Shown here: piece after piece, positions 1-8,685 of the stretch
How the letters are laid out: each line of letters opens with the position of its first letter
How positions within the stretch are numbered: position 1 is the stretch's first letter
Source of the DNA: Phycisphaerae bacterium
GTDB taxonomy: Bacteria; Planctomycetota; Phycisphaerae; Phycisphaerales; UBA1924
Length of the DNA: 64,000 bases
Assembly (NCBI GenBank): GCA_014192545.1
Contig: BJHL01000001.1
Coordinates: 606,380 to 670,379, forward strand
Direction of reading: 5' to 3'
Notes under the pieces: generated by a model
Seen by the model: only the letters and a program-made list of their open reading frames with translations
What the model was told of the DNA's origin: nothing
Database searches by the model: none
Made by a program: the position numbers and the translations under genes

Positions 1-353
1 CCAACGTCCAAGCATTCAACTACGCCCCCTTCTCGCAAGTCTTCCCGCAATGCGCCGCAATCGTCCACCACGGCGGCATAGGCACCACCGCTCAAAGCCT
101 GCATGCAGGTCGCCCGGTTCTCGTCACACCCATGAGCCACGACCAATTCGACAACGCCGCCCGCGTCAAGCGCCTGGGCGTTGGCCTTCGCCTGCGGCAC
201 GCCAGCGTCACGCCACAACGTCTGGTCGATCGCCTCCGCCGCTTGCTCGACGAGCCAGCATTCGCCAATAGCGCCAAAGCCCTCGCGCCAAAAATCGCCG
301 AAGACAACGGCGCAGCCACCGCCGCCGACGCCCTCATCAAAGCCTTCGCATAA
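1..353 (+). CDS. Glycosyltransferase, GT1/MGT type, C-terminal fragment
   Basis: This is the 3' end of a gene that starts before the window; the open frame runs from base 3. The fragment carries the C-terminal nucleotide-sugar-binding half of a GT-B, family 1 glycosyltransferase: HHGGIGTTAQSLHAGRP followed by VLVTPMSHDQFDNA matches the UDP-glucuronosyl/macrolide glycosyltransferase signature (HxGxGT, then PxxxDQ). The Asp-Gln pair normally contacts the sugar donor. The acceptor-binding N-terminal half is missing, so the substrate cannot be inferred. It converges on the dehydrogenase gene, leaving only about 20 bases between the stop codons. Confidence 0.85.
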   Translation, partial: NVQAFNYAPFSQVFPQCAAIVHHGGIGTTAQSLHAGRPVLVTPMSHDQFDNAARVKRLGVGLRLRHASVTPQRLVDRLRRLLDEPAFANSAKALAPKIAEDNGAATAADALIKAFA

Positions 354-374
354 GCATGCATCGCTCGCGTCTAC

Positions 375-1319
375 TCACGCCCGATGCTTAGGCGGCGCGC
401 CATTCAACACCGCCCACACATCCTTCACCACCCAGCTCATGTTCGCATGCGCCGTCGCCGTCGCCGCCGCCAAGTGCGGACTCACATGCGCATTGGGCAA
501 CTGCAACAACGGATACGTCGGCCCAAACGGCTCAGGCTCATGCACATCTATCAACGCCGTCGCCTTGTTGTTGTCTCGCAAAAACGCAGCAAGCGCAAAC
601 TCATCCACGATAAACCCGCGACTGGTGTTCACAAAGATGACTGTGGGCCTCATCTGCCGAAACACATGGGCATTCACAAACCGCCGATTACTCGCCCGCG
701 TGTCCACGTGCACGCTCACAATGTCCGCCCACCGCAGCAAATCCGTCAGAGGCATAGGCCTTGCCCCAAATCGCTTTTCCTCCGCAATCTCCGCCACGTC
801 GTAATACCCAACTTCCATATCAAACCCGCGCGCCATCTTCGCCACGCGAGAGCCAATCCGCCCCAGCCCCAAAATCCCCAGCCGCAGCTCGCCCAACTGA
901 TTCGGCGCCTCCAGCTCCTTGCGAATCGCATTCCACTCGCTGCTCTGAATCGCCTTCTCCAAGAACATGCGAGGCCGCACCGCGTCCATCAACATCACAA
1001 ACACATACTCCGCCACCGCCGCACCATTGGCATCAGGCGTGTGTACCACCACCACACCGCGCTTCGCGCACGCGTCCAAGTCAATCCTGTCCAGCCCCAC
1101 CCCCGCCCGCCCCACCACCTTCAGCTTCGGAGCTTTCTCCAGCAGTTCCTCGCTCACACGCGTGTACGTCCGCACAATCAGCCCATCCGCCCTTGCCAGC
1201 AACTTCTCGAACTCCTCCGTCTGGGTGAAGTGACACGCCGCCACCTCGCAGCTTTCTTCCAGCCACGCCCTCGCCGCCGGGTCCAATTCCTCAGAAATCA
1301 CCACAAAAGGCCTCGCCAT
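375..1319 (-). CDS. D-isomer-specific 2-hydroxyacid dehydrogenase
   Basis: NAD(P)-dependent oxidoreductase of the D-2-hydroxyacid dehydrogenase family (phosphoglycerate dehydrogenase, glyoxylate/hydroxypyruvate reductase and relatives). The 314-residue length is standard. The Rossmann motif GLGRIG is at residues 151-156, the catalytic Arg is in VNTSRG at about 234, the acid lies in the DVHEPEP segment near 258-263, and the catalytic His is in SPH at 282. There is no C-terminal ACT regulatory domain, so it is not a full-length SerA of the classic kind; the substrate is unresolved. It is divergent from the next gene, with only 32 bases between the two start codons, so the promoters must overlap or lie inside the genes. 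Confidence 0.88.
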   Translation of the reverse strand: MARPFVVISEELDPAARAWLEESCEVAACHFTQTEEFEKLLARADGLIVRTYTRVSEELLEKAPKLKVVGRAGVGLDRIDLDACAKRGVVVVHTPDANGAAVAEYVFVMLMDAVRPRMFLEKAIQSSEWNAIRKELEAPNQLGELRLGILGLGRIGSRVAKMARGFDMEVGYYDVAEIAEEKRFGARPMPLTDLLRWADIVSVHVDTRASNRRFVNAHVFRQMRPTVIFVNTSRGFIVDEFALAAFLRDNNKATALIDVHEPEPFGPTYPLLQLPNAHVSPHLAAATATAHANMSWVVKDVWAVLNGAPPKHRA

Positions 1320-1351
1320 GTCGCAACGCTAGGCCCGTCTACGCTGTCACC

Positions 1352-2689
1352 ATGAACAACCTTGCCGCAATCGTTCTGGCTTGCTCGCTCGTGCTGCCAA
1401 GTGCCCACGCCCAGCCCACCGATGAGCAAATCACCAACCTCGTCACCAAGATGCAAGAAGCCGGCAACGCTGGCCCCGATGGCATCGACGCCGCCGCGCA
1501 AGCCGCGATGGCCAACATGAAACTCGACGAAATCACGCTCGCCCAAATCGCCACCATCGCGCAAACGCGCATGCTCGACTACGCCCCCACGCTCGCCAAG
1601 CCCATCGCCGCCCGCCTCGAAGCCCTCGCCCAAGACAAAACCATCGCCGGTGCCGCAGCCGCTGAACTCAGCCTGCAAACCGCAACCGTGGGCCTCGACA
1701 CCCAAGGCCCCGACGGCGCAACCGTCTACGCCAACGCCATCGCCGCTCGCGTAAACCAAGTCCTCGACCACCCAGCACTCGCAGAACACCTGCGCACGCC
1801 CAAGGCTGGCCGCAATCTCTTCGTCGCAGCGGGCATGATCGCCGACGCCGACGCCGCCACGCTGGCGAAAAACAACACCATCGAAAAACTCAGCGCATTG
1901 ATCACCACCGATCTCAACACCGAAGGCACCGCCGCCCTGGGCGCTCTCATCGATCCCATGGCCTCCGCCGAAGCCGGCGTCTCCCCCGCCCTCCGCCTGC
2001 AAACGCTCGAGCGCATCCAAGCCGCATCCTCCGCCGCCCTCGCTCGCGAAAATGTCACCGATGGCAAAGCCGCCGATCCCGCTCGCCAGCGCCTCGTCAC
2101 CCGCATCAACGACACGCTCACCATGTCCAAGAGCGCCTTCGCTCGCGGCGAGCTCATCAACGGCCCCGCCCCCGAAATCTCCTTCACCTGGTCCAGCCCA
2201 AACGCTTTCGGTTCGAGCGCCGTCACCAAACTCAGCGACCTCAAAGGCAAAGTCGTCCTGATCGACTTCTGGGCCACCTGGTGCGGCCCCTGCATCCGCG
2301 CCTTCCCCAGCGTGCGTGAACTCCAAGCCCGCTACAAGGACTACGACGTCGTCATCCTGGGCGTCACCAGCCTCCAAGGCTCACACACCCAGCGCAAGGG
2401 CGACCAACGCGCCAAGATCGACACCACCGACAACCCCGCCCGCGAATACGAACTCATGAACGAGTTCATCACCGACATGGAAATGACCTGGCCCGTCGCC
2501 TTCAGCTCCGCCAACGTCTTCAACCCCGAATACGGCGTTCGTGGCATTCCCCACCTCGCTCTCATTGACCCCGCCGGCAAAGTCCGCTTCAACGCCCTTC
2601 GCCCAGGCAACCCCGCCGAGGAAGCTGAAAAAATCGACGCCCTGCTCAAAGAGTTCAAGCTCAAGGCCCCGCCCGCCCCGATGGAGTGA
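1352..2689 (+). CDS. Secreted TlpA-like thioredoxin-fold protein with long N-terminal domain
   Basis: A 445-residue exported protein. A signal peptide (about 20 residues, ending AHA) is followed by about 260 residues of helical, Ala-rich sequence with no recognised domain. The C-terminal part is a TlpA/ResA-type thioredoxin domain with the active site WCGPC at about 310-314 and the cis-Pro region GIPHLAL near 400. Such domains reduce or isomerise disulfides, or mature cytochromes, in the periplasm. The N-terminal extension is unusual for TlpA and may be a partner-binding region. A clear terminator follows. Start choice: the only ATG that gives a signal peptide, directly divergent from the dehydrogenase. 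Confidence 0.85.
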   Translation: MNNLAAIVLACSLVLPSAHAQPTDEQITNLVTKMQEAGNAGPDGIDAAAQAAMANMKLDEITLAQIATIAQTRMLDYAPTLAKPIAARLEALAQDKTIAGAAAAELSLQTATVGLDTQGPDGATVYANAIAARVNQVLDHPALAEHLRTPKAGRNLFVAAGMIADADAATLAKNNTIEKLSALITTDLNTEGTAALGALIDPMASAEAGVSPALRLQTLERIQAASSAALARENVTDGKAADPARQRLVTRINDTLTMSKSAFARGELINGPAPEISFTWSSPNAFGSSAVTKLSDLKGKVVLIDFWATWCGPCIRAFPSVRELQARYKDYDVVILGVTSLQGSHTQRKGDQRAKIDTTDNPAREYELMNEFITDMEMTWPVAFSSANVFNPEYGVRGIPHLALIDPAGKVRFNALRPGNPAEEAEKIDALLKEFKLKAPPAPME

Positions 2690-2730
2690 GCCACGAACTT
2701 CATCCCGAATTCACACAACTCTCGAACAAC

Positions 2731-2759
2731 CGACCGCCCACAAGGCGGTCGTTTTCTTT
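2731..2759 (+). terminator. Rho-independent terminator after the TlpA-like gene
   Basis: Stem CGACCGCC (2731-2738) pairs perfectly with GGCGGTCG (2744-2751) around loop CACAA and is followed by a T-rich tract. It lies 42 bases after the stop codon. Confidence 0.85.
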
Positions 2760-2800
2760 CACAACCCATCAACCTCGATCAACTTCGACTAGACTCCGCC

Positions 2801-3706
2801 ATGCTCTCACTCGCCGCCCTGCTGCCATCGCTGCTTATCGCTCCCGCGCTCGCCCAAACCACCCCGCAGCCCGACGCTGACGCACAAGCTGCATCATCGC
2901 AGCTCGAGCAACCCGCAACCGAAAGCCCAACCTGGCAAGACGCCAAGCTCCGCCTCCGCGTCGAGCCCAGCATCTGGTACATGGGCGTCGGCGGCGAACT
3001 CAAACTCCCCAGCCCCACCCTCGCTGGCCAAGGCGAAAGCATCGAAGTCGACGAACTCGGTTTCGACAGCCCCGAAATCGTCCCCCACATCGAAGCCCAC
3101 ATCTTCGCCGGCGAAAAGTGGCGATTCGGCCTCCGCGGCTTCGTCTTCAGCGACGACCAAACCACGCTCATGTCGCGCTCCGGTCGCATCGGCGACATCA
3201 ACTTCGACAACGCCAGCACCATCCGCAGTGGCCTCGACTACGCCAGCTTCGAATTCGAAGCCGCCTACCAGGTCTATCGCTACGACAGCCCCAACACCAC
3301 CGCCGATGGCCGCCGCCGAATCACCTCTCGCCTCGAAGCCCTCGCCGGTCTGCGCCTCATCGACATCGATTGGCAAGTCGATCGCATCAGCGCAGGTGGC
3401 GGCGTCTCTGGCGGCTCCGCAAGCGGCGGCGTCGATGAAACCTACATCGAACTCATGGCAGGTGGCAAATTCGCCTTCGCCTTCAACGAAGAATGGGGCG
3501 TCGATGTCACCATCGCCCTCGGCACCAGCTTCTCAGGCGACATCATCGTCGGCGGCACCTACGAACCCACCTGGGCCCCCAACTTCGGCCTCCAAATCGG
3601 CTATCGCAGCGCCTTCTTCAACCTCAGCAGCGGCGACGGCGACCAAGAGTTCGAATACAGCGGCGCCCACCAAGGCCTCATGCTGGGCGTTGTCCTCAAG
3701 TTCTAA
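2801..3706 (+). CDS. Exported protein, probable outer-membrane beta-barrel
   Basis: A 301-residue protein with a signal peptide ending ALAQ (about residue 19). The mature part alternates polar and aromatic/hydrophobic residues as in beta strands, has Gly-rich turns (GGGVSGGSASGGVD near 205-218), and ends in Phe (VVLKF), the usual terminal residue of barrels assembled by the Bam machinery. No specific family was recognised; it resembles the loosely defined outer-membrane barrels of planctomycetes. It probably sits in the outer membrane. Barrel type and ligand are unknown. Confidence 0.6.
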   Translation: MLSLAALLPSLLIAPALAQTTPQPDADAQAASSQLEQPATESPTWQDAKLRLRVEPSIWYMGVGGELKLPSPTLAGQGESIEVDELGFDSPEIVPHIEAHIFAGEKWRFGLRGFVFSDDQTTLMSRSGRIGDINFDNASTIRSGLDYASFEFEAAYQVYRYDSPNTTADGRRRITSRLEALAGLRLIDIDWQVDRISAGGGVSGGSASGGVDETYIELMAGGKFAFAFNEEWGVDVTIALGTSFSGDIIVGGTYEPTWAPNFGLQIGYRSAFFNLSSGDGDQEFEYSGAHQGLMLGVVLKF

Positions 3707-3732
3707 CTTGACACCTGTGGCACAGGCTTTAG

Positions 3733-3760
3733 TGGTGGCACGGGCTTTTAGCCCGTGGGA
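3733..3760. repeat. Palindromic intergenic repeat, family A (GGCACGGGCT core), copy 1
   Basis: CACGGGCT (3739-3746), loop TTT, AGCCCGTG (3750-3757), between two converging genes. An imperfect half-copy (GTGGCACAGGCTTTA) lies just before it at about 3717. The second copy is at 40924-40944. The position suggests a bidirectional transcription stop or a REP-like element. Confidence 0.7.
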
Positions 3761-3771
3761 GTCAACTCTGT

Positions 3772-5985
3772 TCACTCCCGCACCAGCGCCCGCAAAACAC
3801 TCGCATAATCATCCGTCCACGCCCGCTTCGGCACGCGCCCACCATACTTCGCCCCCACCTCATCCCACATCGAAAATCTCCCCAGCATCCCAAGCTGCTC
3901 GCGCTTCCTCGCCAACACCACCCACGTACTCTCCTGCTTCCCTTCGCTGCGCTGCTGGTCACTCACCAGCGGATCCATCCGCATGTAACACACCAGCCCA
4001 ACATCGCGCGCAACCGCCGCCAGTTCCGGCGCCAAATCAAAATACCGATTGCTGATGTGAACCAAAATCACCCCATCATCCGCCAAGCGTGACAAGTACA
4101 AATCAAACGCCTCACGCGTGAGCAAGTGCACCGGAATCGCATCACTCGAGAACGCATCCAGCACCAGCAAATCAACCCCCGCTCGCGCCTCGCGCGCAAA
4201 CGCTACGCGCCCATCTCCCAGCACCACGCGCACGTCCGCCGCACTGTCTTTCAAAAACGAAAACAGCCGCTCGTCGCTCGCGATCCTCGCCACCGCTGGA
4301 TCAATCTCATAAAACGTCATCCGCTGCCCGCTACGCCCATACGCCGCCAGCGTCCCCGCACCCATCCCAATCATCGCCACATCATCATCGTCCCCGCGCT
4401 GCCGCATCATCGCAAACACATCCCCCGCCGGCCCGCTCGCGTGGTAATACGTCGTCGCCACGCGCCGCGTCACGTCACTCTCCCGCACCTGCTTCCCATG
4501 CGCCGTCGTTCCATGAAACAACGTGTGCGCGTTACCAATCGCCAACACCTCATGCACCCCAAAAAACGTCCGCTCGCGATACACGCTGTTGCTGCCTCGC
4601 AACACAAATGGCGACACCGCTAACCCCGCCGCGAGCGCAAGCCCCGCAATCTCCCCTCGCCGATACACCAGCACCCCCGCACACAAAATCACCGGCACAC
4701 CGCCCATCAGCGCAATCATCACCCGCGCCGGCACATCAATCACGCCCACGTTCTTTCCCAAAACAAACGCCGCCGCCACCACCACCATCGCCGCGCCACA
4801 CCCAAGCACCCACCGTCGCTTCGCATCCATCGTCACGTCAACAGGCCGCAGCAACACCGCCAGCCCCAGTACCAACGGATACTCCACCACCTGCGAAAAA
4901 ATCGCCGGCGCCAACAGCGCATTGAACACACCCCCAAGCACACCGCCCACCGACATCACCAGATAAAACTTCGTCAGTTCACTCGCCGCAGGCCGCCTCG
5001 CCGCCAATATCGCGTGGCACATCCACGCCGCCACAAAAAACGCCCCCACATGCAGCGGCAGCATCAACGCCAAACTCCCCTCCGCCTTCGGCACCAGTAC
5101 AAACATCACCACCAGCGCCAGCACCACCAGCACCCGCCCCAGCACCCCGCTGCTCACCCTCACTCTCGGCGAGAACGCCAGCATGAACGTGACCAAGTAC
5201 AACAACAAAGGCAGCACCCACAACAAAGGTACCGCCGCAATATCCGTCGAAATATGCGTCGTTACCCCAATCAACAAACTGCTGGGCACAAACGCCAACA
5301 CCAACCACCACGCCACATCTCGCCACGAACTCTTGCCCTGCGCAGCAGCCGGCACTTCACCCCGCACTTCTTCTCGCGCCTCTTCTCGCGCCAGCCTCCC
5401 GCCGCGCATCGTCACCACACCACTCACCACAATCACTACCGTCGCCACGCAATATCCAACCGCCCACACCCGCCCCTGCTCACGCAGCCCCAGCATCGGC
5501 TCCATCACCAGCGGATACGCCAGCAGCCCCACACAACTCCCAAAGTTGCTCGCCACACTCAAAAAATACGGATCGCGCGCCCGCGCATGTCCACTCTCCG
5601 CAAACCACCGCTGCACCAGCGGACTCGTCGCCGCCATCGCAAAAAAACTCGGTCCCACGCACATCGCCAACGTCCCAAGCAACCACCACACCGGCGTCGA
5701 ACTCGTCGGCACCGCCCACACTTTGGGCAATACCACCGGCAACACCGTGAGCCCCGCCAAGAGCACGCACGCATGCACCACCCACTGCGCCCCGCGCCGC
5801 AGGCCCCCCAGCCAATGCGCATATCCATACGCCGCCAGCAGCAACGCCTGAAAAAAAACCATGCTCGTGGCCCACACCGCCGGCGCGCCGCCAAGTTCAG
5901 GCAACACCAACCTCGCCGCCAGCGGCTGCACACAAAACAAAAGCGCCGCCGCGATCATGATGGCAAACATGCACACCACAAGCAT
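3772..5985 (-). CDS. Membrane-fused spermidine-synthase-like protein
   Basis: A 737-residue two-part protein. The first 480 or so residues contain many hydrophobic segments of transporter-like character (opening MLVVCMFAIMIAAALLFC, then PLAARLVLPELGGAPAVW). The last 250 residues form a class I methyltransferase fold of the spermidine/spermine synthase type: IGMGAGTLAAYG binds the nucleotide cofactor, YEIDP supplies the acidic ribose ligand, and LLVLDAFSSDAIP is the core catalytic loop region. This fused architecture is widespread and usually annotated as spermidine synthase, but real polyamine synthesis has rarely been shown; the membrane part is of unknown function. The ATG used opens directly into the first membrane segment. 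Confidence 0.8.
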   Translation of the reverse strand: MLVVCMFAIMIAAALLFCVQPLAARLVLPELGGAPAVWATSMVFFQALLLAAYGYAHWLGGLRRGAQWVVHACVLLAGLTVLPVVLPKVWAVPTSSTPVWWLLGTLAMCVGPSFFAMAATSPLVQRWFAESGHARARDPYFLSVASNFGSCVGLLAYPLVMEPMLGLREQGRVWAVGYCVATVVIVVSGVVTMRGGRLAREEAREEVRGEVPAAAQGKSSWRDVAWWLVLAFVPSSLLIGVTTHISTDIAAVPLLWVLPLLLYLVTFMLAFSPRVRVSSGVLGRVLVVLALVVMFVLVPKAEGSLALMLPLHVGAFFVAAWMCHAILAARRPAASELTKFYLVMSVGGVLGGVFNALLAPAIFSQVVEYPLVLGLAVLLRPVDVTMDAKRRWVLGCGAAMVVVAAAFVLGKNVGVIDVPARVMIALMGGVPVILCAGVLVYRRGEIAGLALAAGLAVSPFVLRGSNSVYRERTFFGVHEVLAIGNAHTLFHGTTAHGKQVRESDVTRRVATTYYHASGPAGDVFAMMRQRGDDDDVAMIGMGAGTLAAYGRSGQRMTFYEIDPAVARIASDERLFSFLKDSAADVRVVLGDGRVAFAREARAGVDLLVLDAFSSDAIPVHLLTREAFDLYLSRLADDGVILVHISNRYFDLAPELAAVARDVGLVCYMRMDPLVSDQQRSEGKQESTWVVLARKREQLGMLGRFSMWDEVGAKYGGRVPKRAWTDDYASVLRALVRE

Positions 5986-6120
5986 CGCTCAGCGTATCAC
6001 ACAGTACTCACCCCAACCCCATCAACTCGTTTCTCGCAAAGAGCCTACCACGAATCCCACCGACGCACTCTGTTGCAAATCCTCTCCAATCAATTCAATC
6101 CGGTTCTCAGCCCTTTTTCC

Positions 6121-6147
6121 TCTTTGCGCTCTTTGCGAGCTTTGCGG
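6121..6147. repeat. Period-9 tandem array (TCTTTGCGC type)
   Basis: Three imperfect nonamers, TCTTTGCGC, TCTTTGCGA and GCTTTGCGG, lie in the 184-base gap between the NhaA stop and the spermidine-synthase-like start. The same unit type reappears at 49804-49830 (reverse strand) and 49988-50014. Confidence 0.75.
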
Positions 6148-6169
6148 CGAACTTGGCTTTCGGAATCCT

Positions 6170-7567
6170 CTAGTGCCCCGCTTCAACATTGCGTTTACAC
6201 GTTAGCAAAACTCCGGCCCCCAGCACCGCCGAAATCGTCGATCCCGTCAACACCGCCAACTTCGCAATCTCCAGCCGCTGCACATTCTCAGGCCCTGCAA
6301 ACGCCAGCTGTGCAATAAACAGCGACATCGTAAATCCAATCCCGCCCAACATCGCCGCCCCCAGCATGTGTCGCCACGTGACGTGCGTGGGCAGCACGCA
6401 CAACTTCAACTTTACCGCCAGCAGCGCGAATCCAAAAATCCCCAAAGTCTTCCCCAAAACCAACCCGCCCACAATCCCCCACGCTTCCCGATCTCTCACC
6501 GCCGCCCCAAACGAATCTCCCAGCGACACCCCCGCATTCGCCAATGCAAAAATCGGCACCACCACAAACGCACTGATCGGCAGCAACAATTTTTCCAGCC
6601 GATGCAACGGTGTCTGCACGCTCTCCGCCAATCGCTCCACCGCGCTAATCACCCCGCGCTGCGTCGGACTCGTCACGATGTCGTGACCACCCTCCACATC
6701 GCCGCGAAACGAATCCAAAAGCTCGCGCGACTTGCGCTCATATTCGCCCGCATCAATCCGCGTCTTCACCGGAATCGTCATCGCCCCCATCACGCCCGCA
6801 ATCGTCGCATGCACGCCCGCGTGCAACACAAACCACCACAGCCCCAGCCCCAAAATCCCATACACCCACCACCGCCGCACGCCCATCACATTCAACACTG
6901 CCATCACGCCCATCACGCCAAACGCCATCCCCAGACTCGGCATGCTCAAATACTTCGCATCCGTATAGAAAAACGCGATGATCAGTAGCGCGCCCAAATC
7001 ATCCGCAATCGCCAACGTCACCAAAAACACCCGCAACCCAGCAGGCACCCGATTCCCCAGCAGCGCAAGCACACCCAACGCAAACGCAATATCCGTCGCC
7101 GTCGGAATCGCCCAGCCCCGCAGCGTCGGCTGCCCCCAATTCGCCGCCGCATAAATCAATCCCGGCACCGCCATCCCACCCACCGCCGCAATCAGCGGCA
7201 ACGCTGCTTTCCGCGGATTGCGCAGCTCGCCCGTCAAAAACTCACGCTTGAGTTCCAACCCTACGACGAAAAAGAAAATCGCCATGAGCGCGTCATTTAC
7301 CCACCACTCAAAATGCCCCGCATGCTTCCCGCTCGGAAACACATGCTCGCCCAGCTTTATCTGCAACACCGTCCCCGTCCAAAACTCATGCCACGCATGC
7401 CCCAGCGGACTATTCGCCGCAACCAGTGCAATCACCGCCGCCCCCATCAGCACCAACCCGCCCGCCGACTCCAATTGCAAAAACTTCACAAACGGCGTCA
7501 CCACGCGATCAATCGGCCGCGGCTTGTTCCGCACATCACCTAAAAAATCCGGCTCGCTATGGCTCAT
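6170..7567 (-). CDS. nhaA: Na+/H+ antiporter NhaA
   Basis: A 465-residue NhaA-family antiporter of the inner membrane, exchanging internal Na+ (or Li+) for external protons to control pH and sodium. About a dozen hydrophobic segments are present. The functional Asp pair lies in AIADDLGALL; NPRKAALPLIAAVGGMAVP and PTATDIAFALGVLALLG are NhaA hallmarks. Start: the open frame extends 11 codons further, but the ATG at 7567 (MSHSEPDFL) has GGAGGA at a good distance upstream and a TATACT -10-like sequence just before that, so this one is preferred. Confidence 0.93.
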   Translation of the reverse strand: MSHSEPDFLGDVRNKPRPIDRVVTPFVKFLQLESAGGLVLMGAAVIALVAANSPLGHAWHEFWTGTVLQIKLGEHVFPSGKHAGHFEWWVNDALMAIFFFVVGLELKREFLTGELRNPRKAALPLIAAVGGMAVPGLIYAAANWGQPTLRGWAIPTATDIAFALGVLALLGNRVPAGLRVFLVTLAIADDLGALLIIAFFYTDAKYLSMPSLGMAFGVMGVMAVLNVMGVRRWWVYGILGLGLWWFVLHAGVHATIAGVMGAMTIPVKTRIDAGEYERKSRELLDSFRGDVEGGHDIVTSPTQRGVISAVERLAESVQTPLHRLEKLLLPISAFVVVPIFALANAGVSLGDSFGAAVRDREAWGIVGGLVLGKTLGIFGFALLAVKLKLCVLPTHVTWRHMLGAAMLGGIGFTMSLFIAQLAFAGPENVQRLEIAKLAVLTGSTISAVLGAGVLLTCKRNVEAGH

Positions 7568-7588
7568 ACGGCGAAGTCCTCCGCTGCG

Positions 7589-7594
7589 AGTATA
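7589..7594 (-). promoter_or_regulatory. -10-like element upstream of nhaA
   Basis: TATACT on the minus strand (5/6 match to TATAAT), about 22 bases before the chosen nhaA ATG and upstream of its GGAGGA site. No good -35 hexamer is seen at 17 bases, so the call is tentative. Confidence 0.35.
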
Positions 7595-7610
7595 CCTCAC
7601 GCCGCGAGCA

Positions 7611-8060
7611 CTACCGCATCTGGTCCACCGCCTTCAAGTCCAACACCGTCCCACCATCCAACTTTTCCATCTTCGTAATCACCATCCGCGGATCACTCTT
7701 GTACCGCACTTCAAACGTCATACTCACCTTGTCGCCAATCGCGAGCGCATCCACCTTCACATCAGGCGTCGCATTGGGCATGTCCATGATCATCTCTTTC
7801 ATGCCCACTTTCTCCCCCGCCTTGTTTACAAAATCCGCAATCGCCTCGTGATGCACCTGCACATACAGCGTCCCGCGCCCAGGCAGCCCCGTCACAACTC
7901 CGCGCGTCGTATACGTGTACTCCGCCGCCGTCAGCGGCCGCAAATACGTCATCCGCCCCTCACTCAACGGCGCGGGCGGCGCAGCCTGCTTGCAACCACC
8001 CGCACCAACAACCATCACCCCGCAAAGCACGCCACACAAAACAACTCGCATCATCTTCAT
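7611..8060 (-). CDS. Lipoprotein resembling CusF-type copper-binding proteins
   Basis: A 149-residue protein starting MKMMRVV with a lipoprotein signal and a probable lipobox at GAGGC (Cys at about residue 23). The mature region follows the pattern of the CusF/copper-binding family: YTTRGVVTGLP, a small beta-barrel segment with VHHEAIADFV, then a Met-rich stretch VGMKEMIMDMPNA and a closing GDKVSMTFEVRY strand. The His and Met residues are plausible Cu(I) ligands. It would bind copper in the periplasm or present it to an efflux system, but no efflux gene is adjacent. An upstream ATG at 8099 is rejected because a terminator for the preceding gene overlaps it. Confidence 0.65.
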   Translation of the reverse strand: MKMMRVVLCGVLCGVMVVGAGGCKQAAPPAPLSEGRMTYLRPLTAAEYTYTTRGVVTGLPGRGTLYVQVHHEAIADFVNKAGEKVGMKEMIMDMPNATPDVKVDALAIGDKVSMTFEVRYKSDPRMVITKMEKLDGGTVLDLKAVDQMR

Positions 8061-8081
8061 GCGCCATCGTACGTGCCCACG

Positions 8082-8108
8082 AAAAAACCCGCTGCTCACG
8101 CAACGGGT
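8082..8108 (-). terminator. Terminator after the 108-residue conserved protein
   Basis: Read on the minus strand, ACCCG (8108-8104) pairs with CGGGT (8091-8087) across a 12-base loop and is followed by a run of Ts. It separates this gene from the downstream lipoprotein gene. Confidence 0.6.
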
Positions 8109-8147
8109 CTTGAAACTGCAATCAATCGCATTCGCTCAGCGAACGTA

Positions 8148-8474
8148 TCACTTCGCCGAAATGCTCAGGTAATCCTTCACGCTCGCAATGTCACGAGCCA
8201 AGTCGTAGTTGAACGGCATCGTCCAGTTCTCGCCGACTTCCACGCGCACAACCTTCGCGCTCTTCTCGCGCTTGTGCCAATCGCGATTGCCGCGGTTGTA
8301 GATCACTTCGCGCTGCTTGCGCATGCGCTGTGCCGTCCGCAACGCCTTCTTGTTCGCCGGATCAAGACGCATCAGGCGAGCAATCGTGTCCGTCGCGCCT
8401 TCGTTCATCGGCAGCTTCTCAACCGTGCAGGCAAGGTGCTGGCCGGGCTTGTAGTTCAGTTCAGTAACCTTCAT
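8148..8474 (-). CDS. Small conserved-looking protein of unknown function
   Basis: A 108-residue soluble, basic protein (MKVTELNYKPG...). The start at 8474 has GGAG six bases upstream; four extra codons upstream are possible. It is rich in Arg/Lys in the middle (ALRTAQRMRKQREVIYNRG) and ends with a hydrophobic-polar helix (LARDIASVKDYLSIS). No signal peptide or membrane segment. It could bind nucleic acid given the basic helix, but I do not recognise the family. It has its own terminator and lies upstream of, and in the opposite direction to, the TetR operon. Confidence 0.7.
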   Translation of the reverse strand: MKVTELNYKPGQHLACTVEKLPMNEGATDTIARLMRLDPANKKALRTAQRMRKQREVIYNRGNRDWHKREKSAKVVRVEVGENWTMPFNYDLARDIASVKDYLSISAK

Positions 8475-8635
8475 AGCAGACTCCAAAAGCCCGACCCGGA
8501 TTCGCCGAGTTGGGTCAAGATGCTAGGCGCGAAGCGCGGATGTGTCGAGGCCACCTCACTTTACAAACAAATCTAGAACAAAACCGCCACCACGTCCTCA
8601 ATTCCTCGGTCGCACACACAAAACCACCACTTTCC

Positions 8636-8664
8636 TTGACAACAGTACAAGCGTACTGTACATT
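8636..8664 (+). promoter_or_regulatory. Promoter of the tetR-ABC operon with embedded operator
   Basis: -35 TTGACA (8636-8641), exactly 17 bases, then -10-like TACATT (8659-8664). The spacer is almost entirely an inverted repeat: ACAGTAC (8642-8648), AAGC, GTACTGT (8653-8659). This is the position expected for a TetR-family operator that blocks RNA polymerase, and it lies 22 bases upstream of the tetR ATG, so autorepression is likely. Confidence 0.75.
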
Positions 8665-8685
8665 TGTTCGACAAAGGGCTTCACC

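Noticed and set aside
1298-2377. 359-residue minus-strand open frame, and similar long antisense frames at 32996-35041, 46646-48244 and 18467-20125 (+)
   Set aside because: They lie opposite or within clear genes, have low-complexity Arg/His/Pro or Gly/Asp/Glu composition and no motifs. High GC and rarity of TCA, TTA and CTA keep antisense frames open.
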